Shown here piece after piece: positions 8,682 to 16,994 of a DNA stretch of 20,456 nt (positions are counted from its first letter, which is position 1; each line of letters starts with the position of its first letter). The DNA lies in the NCBI GenBank assembly GCA_023230985.1, contig JALNWH010000026.1, positions 1 through 20,456 on the forward strand, written 5' to 3'. The stretch comes from Bacillota bacterium. GTDB taxonomy: Bacteria > Bacillota > Clostridia > Lutisporales > Lutisporaceae. Made by a program: the position numbers and the translations under genes. The notes beneath the pieces are model-generated. The model saw only the letters and a list, made by a program, of their open reading frames with translations. It made no database searches and was not told the origin of the DNA.

Positions 8682-9515
8682 ATGATTGAAAGCTATATGT
8701 TTATACCTGCTAACAAGAAAAAATATATAATAAAGTCTGAAACTTTAGCTGATTTAAAAAATAGAATTTTTGATTTGGAAGATTCAATTATGCAAAAAGA
8801 ATTTGAAAAATCATTGGCTATCATTTCTGAATTTAATATTATGGAGACTGATTGGATTAGAATGCCTGCGGAGTATTTCTATAGAACGGACATTCTAAAA
8901 AGAGTGAATAAAATAGGAATAAATAGGTTTGTAATACCAAAGTTTAACGGATATACACAATTAAATGAAATTGTAAAATCAATAATAAACGTTAACTCAA
9001 AAGCAAAATTTATTCTTTTAATAGAAAATGCAATATCGTATGTTGAAATAGAAAGAATCATAAAAGAGTATAATCATATAATACATGGTATTAGTTTAGG
9101 CATTCATGATTTTACATATAATACTGGGATGTTAAACGATTATAAGACACTAAGAAATATTAGGACAAACATTATGTTACTTTCTAAAGCATATTCAATC
9201 AAACCGATAGATATAGCATCTATGAACCTTACAGAAGAACAGGATTTAAAAGATGAGGTAATAGATGGATACAATATTGGTTATAGGGCGAAATTGTTAA
9301 TACATCCTAACCAATTGGAGATAATTAATAAAATTGAGTTTTATTCTTTAAAAGAAATTGAAGATTTAAAAAGTATATTGGAGTATTACTACGAAAGCGT
9401 AAAGGGGAAAAATGCATTATTTTCTTATAAAGGTCGTGTCTATGAAAAGATGCATATAGAAGAAATGAAAAATATTATAGAATGGGGGAAAAATTATTAT
9501 GGAACAGATTGGTAG
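8682..9515 (+). CDS. CitE/HpcH-like CoA-ester lyase, divergent copy
   Basis: The 277-residue protein follows the citrate-lyase beta / malyl-CoA lyase (HpcH/HpaI) TIM-barrel plan. It has MFIPA (6-10), FDLEDS (30-35), Arg60 in WIRMP, the metal-binding glutamate of LLIEN (Glu115), Asp143, Arg161 and LLIHP (205-209). In active relatives the second metal site is usually G-x-ED; here it reads LGIHD, so the acidic residue before the conserved Asp is histidine. It is more divergent than the second copy at 9959. Relatives cleave or form C-C bonds between acetyl- or propionyl-CoA and a 2-oxo acid (pyruvate or glyoxylate). Its end overlaps the MaoC-like gene by 17 bases. Confidence 0.75.
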   Translation: MIESYMFIPANKKKYIIKSETLADLKNRIFDLEDSIMQKEFEKSLAIISEFNIMETDWIRMPAEYFYRTDILKRVNKIGINRFVIPKFNGYTQLNEIVKSIINVNSKAKFILLIENAISYVEIERIIKEYNHIIHGISLGIHDFTYNTGMLNDYKTLRNIRTNIMLLSKAYSIKPIDIASMNLTEEQDLKDEVIDGYNIGYRAKLLIHPNQLEIINKIEFYSLKEIEDLKSILEYYYESVKGKNALFSYKGRVYEKMHIEEMKNIIEWGKNYYGTDW

Positions 9516-9969
9516 ATATTTTGAAGAATTTATAATTGGGGATATTATTGAGCATAAAACATCAAAAACAATCTTTGAAAGCGATAACAATTTTTTTTCC
9601 TTATTGACAATGAATCACCATCCCGTGCATACGAATGCAGACTATGCCAGTAAGCAGCAGCATGGTAGAATTTTAGTTGTAGGTACATTAGTTTTTAGTT
9701 TAGCAGTAGGTATAACTGTGCCTGATATTAGCGGAAAGGCTATAGCCAATTTATTATATGAAAATGTAGAGCATTTAGCACCGGTATTCATAGGAGATAC
9801 AATATATGTTAAAACAAAAATTCTTGATAAATTTGAATCAAAATCAAAAAGAGATAGAGGAATAGTATATGTTGAGACGATTGCACATAACCAAGACGGA
9901 AATAAAGTATTAAGATTTAGAAGAAAAGTGCTAATAAAAAAGAAAGAAGGAATATTTGATGAATTATAA
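9499..9969 (+). CDS. MaoC-like (hot-dog fold) enoyl-CoA hydratase/dehydratase
   Basis: This 156-residue single hot-dog-fold protein carries the hydratase-2 style motif: Asp29 in ESDNNFFSLLTMNHHPVH and His44 at its end, then HGRILVVGTLVFSLAVG and a second half with HLAPVFIGDTIYVKT. Enzymes of this group add water to or remove it from branched or dicarboxylic enoyl-CoAs, such as mesaconyl- or itaconyl-CoA, and are often encoded next to CitE-like lyases. The gene overlaps the CitE-like genes on both sides, by 17 bases upstream and 11 bases downstream. That indicates tight translational coupling of the three. The likely task is interconversion of a hydroxyacyl-CoA and an enoyl-CoA; the exact substrate is unknown. 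GGGGGA precedes ATG 9499. Confidence 0.8.
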   Translation: MEQIGRYFEEFIIGDIIEHKTSKTIFESDNNFFSLLTMNHHPVHTNADYASKQQHGRILVVGTLVFSLAVGITVPDISGKAIANLLYENVEHLAPVFIGDTIYVKTKILDKFESKSKRDRGIVYVETIAHNQDGNKVLRFRRKVLIKKKEGIFDEL

Positions 9970-10849
9970 GGATTTTTCTATGAGATCATTGATGTTTGTG
10001 CCATCGCATAATATTAAATTGATGAATAGTGCAATTAATACTGATGCAGATATTTTGTTGTTAGATTTAGAAGATTCAGTTCAGCCTAAATCCAATAAAC
10101 AAGTAGCTCGGAATAATATAATAGAATATATAAAGAATAATAGATTTGAAAGTTTTCATGTATTTCCAAGGGTAAACGATAGAGAAAGCGGTGAGCTTTT
10201 AAAAGATATCTTACAACTAACCATTGATGGAATAGATGGCTTTATGTACCCAAAAGCAAAAACAGGACAAGACATCTATTTTTTTGATAAATTGCTTGAA
10301 ACAATCGAATACGAAAAAGGTATAAAAATAGGTACATTTAAAATAATTGCCCTTATTGAAACTGCTTCGGCAGTCTTGCATGCTAAAGAAATATGTGCTG
10401 CATCAGAAAGAATTATAGCAATTGCCTTTGGTAATGAAGATTATTTAACTGATATTCAAGGAGTAAATGATGAAAATGCTTCAACACTATTTACTGCAAG
10501 ATCTTTAATTTCAATTGCAGCAAGAAGCCAAAATGTAGCTCCAATTGATACTGTTCATATAAAAGTTCATGACTTGGATGATCTTGAAAAGAACATAAAA
10601 ATAGCGAAAAAGCTTGGATTTGAAGGGATGTTAGTTCTTCATCCAAAGGAACTAGAGTTAGTTCACAAATACTATTCACCAACTGAAACAGAAGTCCTTG
10701 AAGCAAAAAAGATGGTTGATGCATTTGAAGAATCAGAAAGAAATGGTGTTGGTGTGGCTGTTGTAGATGGTAGATTTGTTGGCCCTCCATTGGTAAGGAA
10801 TGCTAAAGTAGTATTAGACAAGCATGAAAGAATAAGGAAAAAACTTTAA
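9959..10849 (+). CDS. CitE-like CoA-ester lyase (malyl/citramalyl-CoA lyase family)
   Basis: The 296-residue protein is a canonical-looking CitE family member: SLMFVPS (10-16), LLLDLEDSV (33-41), Arg71 in FPRVN, the metal-site glutamate of LIET (Glu134), GNED with Asp161, TARS around 179-182, VLHP (226-229), and the C-terminal lid stretch VAVVDGRFVGPPLV (266-279). Relatives act on malyl-CoA, methylmalyl-CoA, citramalyl-CoA or citryl thioesters with Mg2+. No CitD/CitF or CoA-transferase genes lie nearby, so it is not a citrate lyase subunit of the classical operon. ATG 9959, with AAGG eight or so bases upstream, is preferred to the TTG three bases before it. The next gene starts 17 bases after its stop. 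Confidence 0.85.
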   Translation: MNYKDFSMRSLMFVPSHNIKLMNSAINTDADILLLDLEDSVQPKSNKQVARNNIIEYIKNNRFESFHVFPRVNDRESGELLKDILQLTIDGIDGFMYPKAKTGQDIYFFDKLLETIEYEKGIKIGTFKIIALIETASAVLHAKEICAASERIIAIAFGNEDYLTDIQGVNDENASTLFTARSLISIAARSQNVAPIDTVHIKVHDLDDLEKNIKIAKKLGFEGMLVLHPKELELVHKYYSPTETEVLEAKKMVDAFEESERNGVGVAVVDGRFVGPPLVRNAKVVLDKHERIRKKL

Positions 10850-10866
10850 AAGGGAGACGATTATAT

Positions 10867-11535
10867 ATGGATAAAGTTATAATCATTGGAGGTAAAGGTT
10901 CAGCAATTGTTGTAGCTGAGCAGATATATGATACACAGGTAAAGAGAGGAGATGTTGAGTTTTTAGGTTTTGCATTTGATGATGACTCAAAGGGGAATAT
11001 TATAAATGGTTTTCCGATATTATGTAAGACTTATGAGGCACACAAGAAGTATGACAAATATGATGATATTAAATTTATTTATCAATTATATAGGCCTGAT
11101 TTAATGAAAGAAAGAATAGATTTATTAAATAGCTTTCAAATTGAGAAAGAAAAATTTTATACATTTGTCCACCATACAGCGACTGTTTCAAGATCAGCCA
11201 AGATAGGTAATGGTACGGTAATTATGGCAAACGTTGTAGTCAACCCAAATACAGTAATTGGTAACCATTGCACTATACATTCAAATACTTTAATAGGACA
11301 TGATACAAGGATAGGAGATAATAATTTTGTGGCTGCACATAATGTGGTCGGTAGCTCATCTGAGATAGGTAATGCCAATTTTTTTGGATTAAATAGCACA
11401 TTTAATAATTACCTAAAAATCGGTGATTATAATTTTGTGGGAATGGCATCAAATGTAGTTAAAAATATAAATTCAAATCAAAAAGTATATGGAAATCCAG
11501 CTAAAGAATTTTACAAAGACATTAAACCATTATAA
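10867..11535 (+). CDS. PglD/VioB-like nucleotide-sugar N-acyltransferase
   Basis: The 222-residue protein has the PglD/NeuD layout. An N-terminal Rossmann-like nucleotide-sugar site opens with VIIIGGKGSAIVVAEQI; the usual GHG of the loop reads GSA. A left-handed beta helix runs from about residue 105 to 200, with IGHDTRIG supplying His145 (general-base position) followed by Asp146. The end VYGNPAKEFYKDI is typical for bacterial sugar acyltransferases. It lies directly between the CitE-MaoC-CitE genes and the sugar 4-aminotransferase. The likely reaction is N-acylation of the dTDP-4-amino-4,6-dideoxyhexose; the acyl donor could be acetyl-CoA or the product of the upstream genes. An AGGGAGACGA stretch provides the ribosome binding site. 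Confidence 0.78.
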   Translation: MDKVIIIGGKGSAIVVAEQIYDTQVKRGDVEFLGFAFDDDSKGNIINGFPILCKTYEAHKKYDKYDDIKFIYQLYRPDLMKERIDLLNSFQIEKEKFYTFVHHTATVSRSAKIGNGTVIMANVVVNPNTVIGNHCTIHSNTLIGHDTRIGDNNFVAAHNVVGSSSEIGNANFFGLNSTFNNYLKIGDYNFVGMASNVVKNINSNQKVYGNPAKEFYKDIKPL

Positions 11536-11589
11536 GCAGCCATTTTAATACATAGAATGTTATTTACAAGAATTCAGGAGCGTATTTAT

Positions 11590-12684
11590 ATGAAAAATAA
11601 AATCCAAGTTACAAAGTCCTCAATGCCGCCTGTTGAGGAGTACATAGATGAAATAAAGGATATATGGGATAGCCGATGGCTTACTAATATGGGAGAAAAG
11701 CATAAGCAGCTAGAAATAGAGTTGTTGCGATATTTAAATGTTCCAAATATCACTCTTTTTGCTAACGGGCATCTTGCTTTAGAATGTGCTATTGCAGCTT
11801 TTAACTTAAGCGGAGAGGTAATAACAACTCCATTTACTTTTGTCTCTACTACTCATGCCATAGTTAGAAATGGTCTAGAGCCGATTTTTTGCGATATTAA
11901 TCCTAATGATTATACTATAGATACGGACAAGCTTGAAGGGCTAATAACTGAAAAAACATCAACAATAATACCTGTTCATGTATATGGAAATATATGTGAT
12001 GTTAGGGAGATAGAGAAGATTGCTAAAAAGTATGACCTAAAAGTAATTTATGATGCTGCTCATACTTTTGGTGTGACAGTGAAGGGCGAGGGTGTTGGTA
12101 ATTTTGGCGATGCTTCCATGTTCAGCTTTCATGCAACAAAGGTATTTCATACTATAGAGGGCGGTGCAATTACATATAAAGATGAGGGCTTATATAAAAA
12201 GCTTGATTATCTAAAGAACTTCGGTATTACAGGGCCAGAATCTGTAGAATATATTGGCGGTAATGCAAAGATGAATGAGTTTCAAGCTGCTATGGGCATA
12301 TGCAATTTACGTCATGTTGATAAAGAAATTGCAAAGAGGAAAGCAGTAGTTGATAGATATATTGATAGGTTAAGCAATATCAAAGGTATCCGATTAAGCA
12401 AGATTCAAGATGGAGTAAAAAGCAATTATGCTTATTTCCCTGTGGTATTTGATGGTTACAAATATAGTCGGGATGAAGTGTTTGAAAAATTGAAATTTGA
12501 AAACATTTATGCAAGGAAATATTTCTATCCCTTGACAAATAATTTTGAATGTTATAAAGGTAGGTTTGATGTAGCAAAAACGCCTATTGCACAATATATA
12601 GCTGAAAGAGTATTAACATTACCCCTTTATGCGGATTTAAAACTTGATGATGTAGATAGGATATGTGATATAGTTCTTAGATAA
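11590..12684 (+). CDS. dTDP-4-keto-6-deoxyglucose 4-aminotransferase, VioA/AntC type
   Basis: CAGGAG at 11575-11580 with nine bases to ATG 11590 decides the start over an in-frame ATG at 11557. The resulting 364-residue protein is a DegT/DnrJ/EryC1/StrS aminotransferase: WLTNMG (30-35), the cofactor loop ANGHLALE (58-65), VITTPFTFVSTTHA (77-90), PVHVYGN (128-134), Asp155 and His158 in YDAAHTFG, and the Schiff-base lysine Lys184 in SFHATK. The SRWLTNMG opening and FANGHLALE stretch look like VioA-type enzymes, which make dTDP-Qui4N (viosamine), rather than WecE. The epimer at C4 cannot be decided by eye. Substrate supply comes from rmlA and rmlB directly downstream. Confidence 0.82.
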   Translation: MKNKIQVTKSSMPPVEEYIDEIKDIWDSRWLTNMGEKHKQLEIELLRYLNVPNITLFANGHLALECAIAAFNLSGEVITTPFTFVSTTHAIVRNGLEPIFCDINPNDYTIDTDKLEGLITEKTSTIIPVHVYGNICDVREIEKIAKKYDLKVIYDAAHTFGVTVKGEGVGNFGDASMFSFHATKVFHTIEGGAITYKDEGLYKKLDYLKNFGITGPESVEYIGGNAKMNEFQAAMGICNLRHVDKEIAKRKAVVDRYIDRLSNIKGIRLSKIQDGVKSNYAYFPVVFDGYKYSRDEVFEKLKFENIYARKYFYPLTNNFECYKGRFDVAKTPIAQYIAERVLTLPLYADLKLDDVDRICDIVLR

Positions 12685-12715
12685 ATATTTGAGATATTGA
12701 TTGGAGGAATGTAGT

Positions 12716-13585
12716 ATGAAGGGAATTATTTTAGCAGGGGGCAAGGGTACTCGGTTATATCCAATGACCTACGCAGTTTCAAAACAATTATTACCCATAT
12801 ATGATAAGCCTTTGATTTATTATCCCCTATCCGTATTGATGTTAGCCGGTATAAAGGAGATACTTATCATATCCACTCCGGAAGATACTCCTGTATATGA
12901 ACGGTTGTTGGGAGACGGTTCAAGACTTGGATTGGATTTTTCTTATAAGGTACAAGCATCACCAAGAGGGTTGGCGGATGCCTTTATATTGGGGGAAGAA
13001 TTTATAGGTAATGATAAAGTCTGTCTGATATTAGGTGATAATGTTTTCTATGGGCAGGACCTTACCAAGGTTTTAAACAAAGCAAAGACATTGGATAGTG
13101 GGGCTGTGATTTTCGGCTATCCGGTAAAGGATGCTAGATCCTTTGGTGTAGTTGAATTTGATAAGAATAATAAGGTTATTTCTATTGAGGAAAAACCGCA
13201 ACATCCAAAGTCCAATTACGCAGTGCCGGGACTTTATTTTTATGATAATAAGGTTATAAACATAGCGAAGAATGTTAAACCATCTGCCCGGGGCGAATTG
13301 GAAATCACATCAGTAAATAATACTTATTTAGAGCAAGGAGAGTTAAATGTAGTATTATTAGGACGTGGTATGGCTTGGCTTGATACAGGATCACCGGAAG
13401 GTATGTTAAAGGCAGCGGAGTATGTAGAAGCGGTGCAGTCAAGGCAAGGCTTTTATATAGCATGTTTGGAGGAAATTGCTTGGCGTAGAGGGTTTATTAC
13501 TACAGAAGAATTCAAAGAACTAGGTGAAAATTTAGAAATGACTGATTACGGTCAATATATTTTATCCTTAGTTAATGAAAAGTAG
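12716..13585 (+). CDS. rmlA: Glucose-1-phosphate thymidylyltransferase
   Basis: The protein (289 residues from ATG 12716) is a textbook RmlA: LAGGKGTRLYP (6-16), KQLLPIYDKP (23-32), LGDN with the metal-binding aspartate (106-109), FGVVEFD, IEEKP, and WLDTGSPEG near 225. RmlA joins dTTP and glucose-1-phosphate into dTDP-glucose, the first step for dTDP-deoxysugars. The start follows GGAGG (12703-12707) by eight bases; a TTG at 12701 overlaps that site and is rejected. The length equals the usual 285-295. It is followed after 31 bases by rmlB. No rmlC or rmlD lies in the window. Confidence 0.96.
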   Translation: MKGIILAGGKGTRLYPMTYAVSKQLLPIYDKPLIYYPLSVLMLAGIKEILIISTPEDTPVYERLLGDGSRLGLDFSYKVQASPRGLADAFILGEEFIGNDKVCLILGDNVFYGQDLTKVLNKAKTLDSGAVIFGYPVKDARSFGVVEFDKNNKVISIEEKPQHPKSNYAVPGLYFYDNKVINIAKNVKPSARGELEITSVNNTYLEQGELNVVLLGRGMAWLDTGSPEGMLKAAEYVEAVQSRQGFYIACLEEIAWRRGFITTEEFKELGENLEMTDYGQYILSLVNEK

Positions 13586-13616
13586 TTTGATCGAGAAAGG
13601 AAAGGAATTTAATAAA

Positions 13617-14693
13617 ATGAGAAATATACTTGTAACCGGTGGTGCCGGATTTATTGGTAGTAATTTTATTAGATACATGCTTGATAGGCATAAAGAATAT
13701 AGGATTATTAATGTTGATTCACTTACATATGCAGGTAATTTAGAGAATTTAAAAGATATTGTGGATAATCCGAGTTATACATTTATTAAGGTTGATATTA
13801 GAGATAGGGATAAAATTGATTCAATATTTTCTAATTATGCTATAGACACGGTAGTTAATTTTGCAGCTGAATCCCATGTGGATAGAAGCATAGTAGAGCC
13901 GGAAGTTTTTTTAACAACTAATATCATTGGGACACAGGTATTGCTTGATATGGTGAAAAAGCATTGGAAGGTAAATCCCGAAGATAAATATTGCAAAGAA
14001 TATAAGAAAGGTGTTAAGTTTTTACATGTATCTACTGATGAGGTATATGGTGCATTAGGGAAAAAGGGCATGTTTGTTGAGACTATGCCTTTATTGCCTA
14101 ACAATCCTTATTCAGCTTCTAAAGCATCGGCGGATCTAGTTGTCAGAGCCTATCATGAGACCTTTGGTATGCCGATTAATATTACCAGATGTAGCAATAA
14201 TTATGGTCCATATCAATTTCCGGAAAAGCTGATACCCCTTATGATAAATAATTGTTTAAACGATAAGGACTTGCCTGTTTATGGTGATGGAATGCAGATT
14301 AGAGATTGGCTCCATGTTGTTGATCATTGTGCGGCTATTGACACGGTTTTACATAAAGGTATAGATGGTGAAGTATATAATATAGGTGGGAATAATGAGA
14401 AGGCAAATATAGATATAGTGAAGCTTATAATACATACACTGGAGAAATCGGAAAGTTTAATTAAATATGTAAAAGACAGACCGGGGCATGATAGGAGATA
14501 TGCTATTGATAATACCAAGATAACTACACAGCTTGGTTGGGAACCCAGATATACTTTTGAACAAGGGATGGAGGAAACTATACGGTGGTATTTAGATAAT
14601 ACTGATTGGATAAAGAACGTTGTATCCGGTAATTATATGAAATATTACGAAGAAATGTATAGTGGGATTGACGAGGTAGCTGCAGGGAAATAG
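13617..14693 (+). CDS. rmlB: dTDP-glucose 4,6-dehydratase
   Basis: From ATG 13617 the protein has 358 residues. It is a short-chain dehydrogenase family RmlB: NAD-binding TGGAGFIGS (7-15), NFAAESHVDRS (81-91), the catalytic STDEVYG (139-145) with Thr140, Asp141 and Glu142, and YSASK with Tyr165 and Lys169. It converts dTDP-glucose to dTDP-4-keto-6-deoxyglucose, the substrate of the aminotransferase upstream. An upstream in-frame ATG (13575) lies inside the end of rmlA and lacks family sequence, while AAAGGAA precedes ATG 13617. An 85-base gap separates it from the MurJ-family gene. Confidence 0.96.
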   Translation: MRNILVTGGAGFIGSNFIRYMLDRHKEYRIINVDSLTYAGNLENLKDIVDNPSYTFIKVDIRDRDKIDSIFSNYAIDTVVNFAAESHVDRSIVEPEVFLTTNIIGTQVLLDMVKKHWKVNPEDKYCKEYKKGVKFLHVSTDEVYGALGKKGMFVETMPLLPNNPYSASKASADLVVRAYHETFGMPINITRCSNNYGPYQFPEKLIPLMINNCLNDKDLPVYGDGMQIRDWLHVVDHCAAIDTVLHKGIDGEVYNIGGNNEKANIDIVKLIIHTLEKSESLIKYVKDRPGHDRRYAIDNTKITTQLGWEPRYTFEQGMEETIRWYLDNTDWIKNVVSGNYMKYYEEMYSGIDEVAAGK

Positions 14694-14778
14694 CACAAGC
14701 ACTTTTCCTAAAAGATTAAAGATATAAAGAGCTATTGTAGGTCTTAGAAAATAACCAATTACATAACGGAGGAATCCT

Positions 14779-16329
14779 ATGTCAAAATCAAAAAAAGCAG
14801 CTAAATCAGTTGTTGTAATAATCTTTTTTACTGTTTGTAGTAAATTTCTTGGTTTTTTTAGAGAAATGTTAATTGCGGCAAAGTATGGAGCTGATGCTAA
14901 TACGGATACATTCTTTATTGCTTTGACAGCAATATCTTTATTTACAGCATTTATTACAAAATCAATTAATACTACTATGATTCCGGTATTATCTGAAATT
15001 GAAGCTAAAGAAGGTAAAGAAGGAAAAAAGAATCATACTAATAACTTGCTGAGTATTGTTTCCTTTTTATCTTTATTAACAATTATATTAGCATGGATTT
15101 TATCCCCATGTGTTATTAAAATTATTGCATTTGGTTTTGAAGGTGAACAGTTTGAATTAACAGTGCTAATGATGAGAATAGGATTGCCGGCGATTTTATT
15201 TGCTAGTATACAGGGGGTGTTTAGAGGATATTTGCAAAGCGAATTAATGTTTACCGAATCTGCTATTGCAACTTTTCCTTTTAATTTTGTATACATATTT
15301 TTCTTAATATCCTTGGCAAGCTTTTTTGATATTAGAGGATTAATGATGGCATCTTTATTGGCAACAGCTTCACAGATACTAATTCAGATATTTTATATCG
15401 GAAAAACAAATTTTAGATATAAATATATATTTGATCTTAAAGATAGATATGTGAACAAGATAGTTAGATTAATTCCTCCCATATTTATTAGTGCCGGTAT
15501 TGGTGATATTAATAGGATAATAGATAAATCTATGGCTTCTACATTAGCAGAGGGGAGTATTTCTGCTCTTAATTATGGAAATAGATTGGATAAGTTGACA
15601 ACGAGTATTTTTATTTCTGCTATTATTACTGTAATATTTCCTATGTTGTCACAGGAGGCAAATAAGGAAATTTTTGATGGATTAAAAAAAATAATAATTC
15701 GTGGCATAAATGTCATTTTGATTATAACTATACCGGCTACAGTTGGTATAATAGTATTGGCGAGGCCTATAGTTAGAGTCACTTTTCAACGAGGAGCTTT
15801 TGATTCTACTGCCGCTTATATGACTGTAGGGGCTTTGGTGTTTTATTCCATAGGGCTGGTAAGCTCGGCTGTTAAATCTTTATTAGGAAAAGTATATTAT
15901 TCCTTACAGGATACTAAGACTCCAATGGTAAACAGTTTTATTGCTCTTGGCTTGAATGTTATTTTAAATCTTATATTTATTAGATTTATGGGACATAGGG
16001 GATTGGCCTTGGCGACTTCTATTTCATCTATTATTACAATGATGTTTTTATTATATATGTTGAAAAAGAAAATTGGTTCCTTCGGCTTCTTAGGTTCTAT
16101 TAAATGTGGTATTAAGTCTTTATTTGCATCTATAGTGATGGGTGTGGTTGTTTATTATTTGGATATGGGACTGGCCGGGAGGATGGGTAGCGGAACATTG
16201 CCAGAGCTTATCGCATTATTAGTATCTGTAGGTGTAGGAGTGTTGATTTATTCGGTAATTATATATTTATTTAGGATCGAGGAAGTGAATTGGATTATAA
16301 AAGTAGTGAAGGGAAAGCTGAGGAAATAA
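14779..16329 (+). CDS. MurJ/MviN-family lipid-linked precursor flippase
   Basis: This 516-residue protein has about fourteen hydrophobic segments and the family N-terminus: a short basic start, then VCSKFLGFFREMLIAAKYGA (19-38), the arginine-containing first-helix region conserved in MurJ. NTDTFFIA, GVFRGYLQS, GIGDINRIIDKSMAS and VRVTFQRGAFD are further family-like blocks. MurJ proteins flip lipid II; copies inside polysaccharide loci may serve lipid-linked glycan units or teichuronic-type polymers instead. A WzxC-like flippase is also present (2657), so the locus carries two flippase types. GGAGG precedes ATG 14779. The last ~30 residues recur in degraded form at 18480-18578. Confidence 0.88.
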   Translation: MSKSKKAAKSVVVIIFFTVCSKFLGFFREMLIAAKYGADANTDTFFIALTAISLFTAFITKSINTTMIPVLSEIEAKEGKEGKKNHTNNLLSIVSFLSLLTIILAWILSPCVIKIIAFGFEGEQFELTVLMMRIGLPAILFASIQGVFRGYLQSELMFTESAIATFPFNFVYIFFLISLASFFDIRGLMMASLLATASQILIQIFYIGKTNFRYKYIFDLKDRYVNKIVRLIPPIFISAGIGDINRIIDKSMASTLAEGSISALNYGNRLDKLTTSIFISAIITVIFPMLSQEANKEIFDGLKKIIIRGINVILIITIPATVGIIVLARPIVRVTFQRGAFDSTAAYMTVGALVFYSIGLVSSAVKSLLGKVYYSLQDTKTPMVNSFIALGLNVILNLIFIRFMGHRGLALATSISSIITMMFLLYMLKKKIGSFGFLGSIKCGIKSLFASIVMGVVVYYLDMGLAGRMGSGTLPELIALLVSVGVGVLIYSVIIYLFRIEEVNWIIKVVKGKLRK

Positions 16330-16354
16330 TATTTTTAGAAGGGAAAGGGATGAG

Positions 16355-16425
16355 GTGGACAAGGATATTATTAAGAAACCATTAATCAGTATTATTGTTC
16401 CTGTCTATAATGAAGAAGCACATAT
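16355..16425 (+). pseudogene. 5' fragment of a GT2-family glycosyltransferase
   Basis: GTG 16355, preceded by GGGAAAGGGATGAG, opens a frame reading MDKDIIKKPLISIIVPVYNE and then EAHI. IIVPVYNEE is the hallmark first strand and loop of GT2 (GT-A) glycosyltransferases. After about 23 codons the similarity ends at roughly 16421-16428, where the sequence becomes the inverted 3' end of the sugar-decarboxylase pseudogene. The frame runs on to a stop at 16517-16519 with unrelated residues. It lies 25 bases after the murJ-like stop, so it was probably once the next gene of the glycan operon. Confidence 0.7.
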
Positions 16426-16994
16426 AGTTGTTTCTACTGGATTACCTAAGTTTATAGGACCTGTGATTTTATCACCATTCATCATGGATACCAGCCCCTT
16501 AATCATATCACTAATATAGCAAAAACATCTTGTCTGATTTCCTGTACCGTTAATGGTTATATCATGTCCTTTTAGCGCTTGTACTATAAAATTACTTACA
16601 ACACGACCGTCATTGGGATGCATATTAGGGTCTCCATATACTTCACTGGTGGAGGCTTGGAGTATTTTAGCATTCATATTATATGCCAATTCCAGCATAT
16701 TTAATGTGCCTAAAACATTTGTTTTAACAGTTTCTACCGGGTTATATTGATAATGCATCGGAGATGCGGGGCAAGCCAGATTGTAGATTTCATCAACCTG
16801 AATAGACATAGGATTTGTGATGTCATGTTCAATAATTTCAAAGTTTTATTATTCTTTATATCATCTAAGTTTTTAATATTACCGGTATAAAAATTATCAA
16901 CACATATTACATTATGGCCATTTTCCAGTAAATCTTTGCATAGATGAGAGCCGATGAAGCCGGCCCCTTCTGTAACCAAGATTTTTTTAGACAT
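16425..16994 (-). pseudogene. UDP-glucuronate decarboxylase-like (UXS) pseudogene
   Basis: Read on the minus strand from ATG 16994 (with GGGTGAA upstream), the sequence matches UDP-xylose synthase, a short-chain dehydrogenase family enzyme: ILVTEGAGFIGSHLCKDLLE, then DNFYTGNIKNL, EIYNLACPASPMHYQYNPV, ILQASTSEVYGDP, MHPNDGRVVSNFIVQALKG and INLGNPVETTI. Four lesions are visible. The first glycine of the NAD loop is Glu (TEGAGFIG). A frameshift lies near 16843-16847. An internal deletion of roughly 50-55 codons between YGDP and MHPNDGR (about 16624-16632) removes the catalytic YxxxK. The 3' end is cut at the GT2 junction. It is oriented opposite to the glycan operon. Confidence 0.85.

Noticed and set aside
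10491..10790. Minus-strand 99-codon frame
   Set aside because: It lies wholly opposite the CitE-like gene, is rich in Gln, His and Leu as expected for antisense of AT-rich coding DNA, and lacks a start signal.
8682..10849. Classical citrate lyase operon
   Set aside because: The two CitE-like genes lack citD, citF, citC and citX/G neighbours, and they are tied by overlap to a MaoC-like gene inside a sugar locus.
12716..14693. dTDP-L-rhamnose pathway
   Set aside because: Only rmlA and rmlB are present. No rmlC epimerase or rmlD reductase gene is in the window, and the neighbouring aminotransferase offers a better use of the keto-sugar.
9499..14693. Identity with the Bacillus anthrose operon
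   Set aside because: The aminotransferase-acyltransferase logic is alike, but the hydratase is of the MaoC type and two CitE-like genes are added, so the acyl group should differ. It is a comparison, not an assignment.
16553..16750. Plus-strand 65-codon frame
   Set aside because: It is the antisense of the UXS pseudogene, has no ribosome binding site, and its residues do not resemble a protein family.
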